This document shows, in pieces, positions 62,649 to 64,000 of a DNA stretch of 64,000 nt. Position 1 is the first letter of the stretch. Each line of letters opens with the position of its first letter. The stretch comes from Thermodesulfovibrio sp. GTDB lineage: Bacteria > Nitrospirota > Thermodesulfovibrionia > Thermodesulfovibrionales > Thermodesulfovibrionaceae. The position numbers and the translations under genes are program-made. The notes under the pieces were generated by a model. The model searched no databases. It worked only from the letters and a program-made list of their open reading frames with translations, and had not been told where the DNA came from. The stretch is taken from the NCBI GenBank assembly GCA_020725335.1, contig DYFF01000003.1, positions 101,526 to 165,525 on the forward strand, read 5' to 3'.

Positions 62649-63740
62649 TTAGTTTTTAAATTGACTTGCAATCTCAACTGCTTTTTTAGCATCAGGTGCC
62701 CAAAAGTCTGCACCTATTTGTTTATATATGTCGGGTAATAAATTAAAGGCTATGCCTCCTACAATGATTTTAGGTTTTGCAGTCTTAATATCTTTTACCT
62801 TTTTTATTAATTCAGCTGCTTTTTCGATGTTAAAAGGCATCGTCACTGAAATAGCAACTATCTTGGGATTAGTTTTATTGACAAGTTTGATTAAGTCCTG
62901 AACAGGAACATTAGCACCTAAATAATAGACATCCCACCCATTCATTTCAAGTAAATCTGCAACAATTCTTCCACCTAATTCATGATACTCGTTTGGTGAT
63001 GAACTCACCACTGCTTTTGCTTTCCTTTTTGTCTTCGGAAACTTACTATATATATTTGCCATTACTCTTCCTACAATTGCAGTTGCAAGATGTTCCTCTG
63101 CAACAGAAATCTTGCCAGTTTCCCATAGATTTCCAACATCATAAAGAGCAGGCTGGACGATTTTAAGATAGAAATTTTCAATATCTTCTAAGGATTTAAT
63201 AAATCTATTTGAAAAATTTACTGCTGAATCAAAATCAGCCTCTAAAAGAAAAGATAAAAATCTATCCTTTTTAGCTTTCCATTCTTCTTCAAGAGGTATT
63301 ACAAAACTACTTTGACTCTGGGAGAGTTCAATCATTATCGGATGTTTTTCTATCATCCAGTCATAGGTTTTATTTATTTCCTTAGCAAAATTTTTTTGAA
63401 GAAATTTATTTGTAGCTTTTTTCCACGTTTCTAACTCTATTGGGAAGTAATCATAGGAGAAATCATGATTATGATAAGATTTATAGACCCAAGGAATGAT
63501 TCTTACAAGCATTTCAAAAAGAGAATATTTAAAAACATTAATCATAAAATTTACATGATTTCTGTGGTTATCATACATCATCTGGAGAGGATTTCCGCCA
63601 ATCAATTTAATAATATCAGGTCTCTTAGACATCTCTTGATTAACAAAATCAAGCATAAGGTCTCTTTTTTCTTCATATTCTCTTGCTACTTCAGGGGAGA
63701 CAATTAGTTTTTCTTTTGCTTCTCTTATTAAATCATCCAT
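62649..63740 (-). CDS. cobalamin-binding sensor protein with CarH-like helical cap
   Basis: NLWETGKISVAEEHLAT (W-x9-EH) and SPNEYHELGGRIVADLLEMNGWDVYYLGANVP (ExHxxG); start at ATG 63740 with SD GGGAGG. Confidence 0.88.
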   Translation of the reverse strand: MDDLIREAKEKLIVSPEVAREYEEKRDLMLDFVNQEMSKRPDIIKLIGGNPLQMMYDNHRNHVNFMINVFKYSLFEMLVRIIPWVYKSYHNHDFSYDYFPIELETWKKATNKFLQKNFAKEINKTYDWMIEKHPIMIELSQSQSSFVIPLEEEWKAKKDRFLSFLLEADFDSAVNFSNRFIKSLEDIENFYLKIVQPALYDVGNLWETGKISVAEEHLATAIVGRVMANIYSKFPKTKRKAKAVVSSSPNEYHELGGRIVADLLEMNGWDVYYLGANVPVQDLIKLVNKTNPKIVAISVTMPFNIEKAAELIKKVKDIKTAKPKIIVGGIAFNLLPDIYKQIGADFWAPDAKKAVEIASQFKN

Positions 63741-63791
63741 TTTATCCCCTCCCACAAATTTAAAATCTTGTAGTAAGATTATATCAGAGAG

Positions 63792-63868
63792 AAATTATGC
63801 TTTCAATATGTTACGTCTTTCCTCAAAATAAAATCTCTTTGAAATAGAATTAAACTTTCTCATAATTT
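63792..63868. repeat. second copy of 28-nt core repeat with 8-bp inverted flanks
   Basis: AAATTATG...CATAATTT flanking TTACGTCTTTCCTCAAAATAAAATCTCT. Confidence 0.5.
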
Positions 63869-64000
63869 AACCTCCTTAGTTTATTTTCATAAGAAACTGA
63901 TAAAGCCTCTGTCAATCTTTCTATCTCTTCACTTAGCCATACTATATCTATGGACTCTCTTAACTTTAAGAGTCTCTGTTTTTTCTCTTCAGAAATACAA
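63850..64000 (-). CDS. C-terminal end of a coiled-coil protein, truncated at window edge
   Basis: ...CISEEKKQRLLKLRESIDIVWLSEEIERLTEALSVSYENKLRRLNYEKV*. Confidence 0.6.
   Translation of the reverse strand, partial: CISEEKKQRLLKLRESIDIVWLSEEIERLTEALSVSYENKLRRLNYEKV

Overview
AT-rich bacterial chromosome segment, about 64 kb and densely coding. Protein families and gene content suggest a Thermodesulfovibrio/Nitrospirota-like anaerobe; that assignment is inference only. Main blocks: (i) dcw cell-wall cluster on the minus strand (mraZ-rsmH-ftsL-ftsI-murE-murF-mraY, the last truncated by the window edge) with a 10-bp-periodic MraZ operator; (ii) bioF and tsaD; (iii) System II cytochrome c maturation (ResB/CcsA) beside a 17-heme cytochrome, a cytochrome b561-type protein and a tetraheme cytochrome; (iv) an MSHA-like type IV pilus cluster whose ATPase carries a canonical MshEN c-di-GMP-binding motif; (v) mtnA, polyprenyl synthase, surE, pcm, cobA-hemD fusion and hemY; (vi) a pyrR-pyrB-pyrC-carA-carB-purH-[globin+PsiE]-purD run; (vii) recG/nusA/rimP; (viii) a PriA-like protein lacking its helicase motifs; (ix) ribF-coaE-mutS; (x) a signalling end with a sigma54 activator, a sigma54-type promoter, PAS-GGDEF and a B12-binding protein with the CarH-type W-x9-EH motif. 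tRNA-Ser(GGA) and tRNA-Leu(TAG) are present. Best leads: the globin-PsiE fusion, the B12-sensor/GGDEF pair, the helicase-dead PriA, a GGDEF gene split at an exact A_AAA_AAG slippery heptamer behind a sigma54-type promoter, and several unannotated small ORFs. I saw no CRISPR array, transposase, rRNA or prophage. All family calls come from reading motifs, not from database searches.
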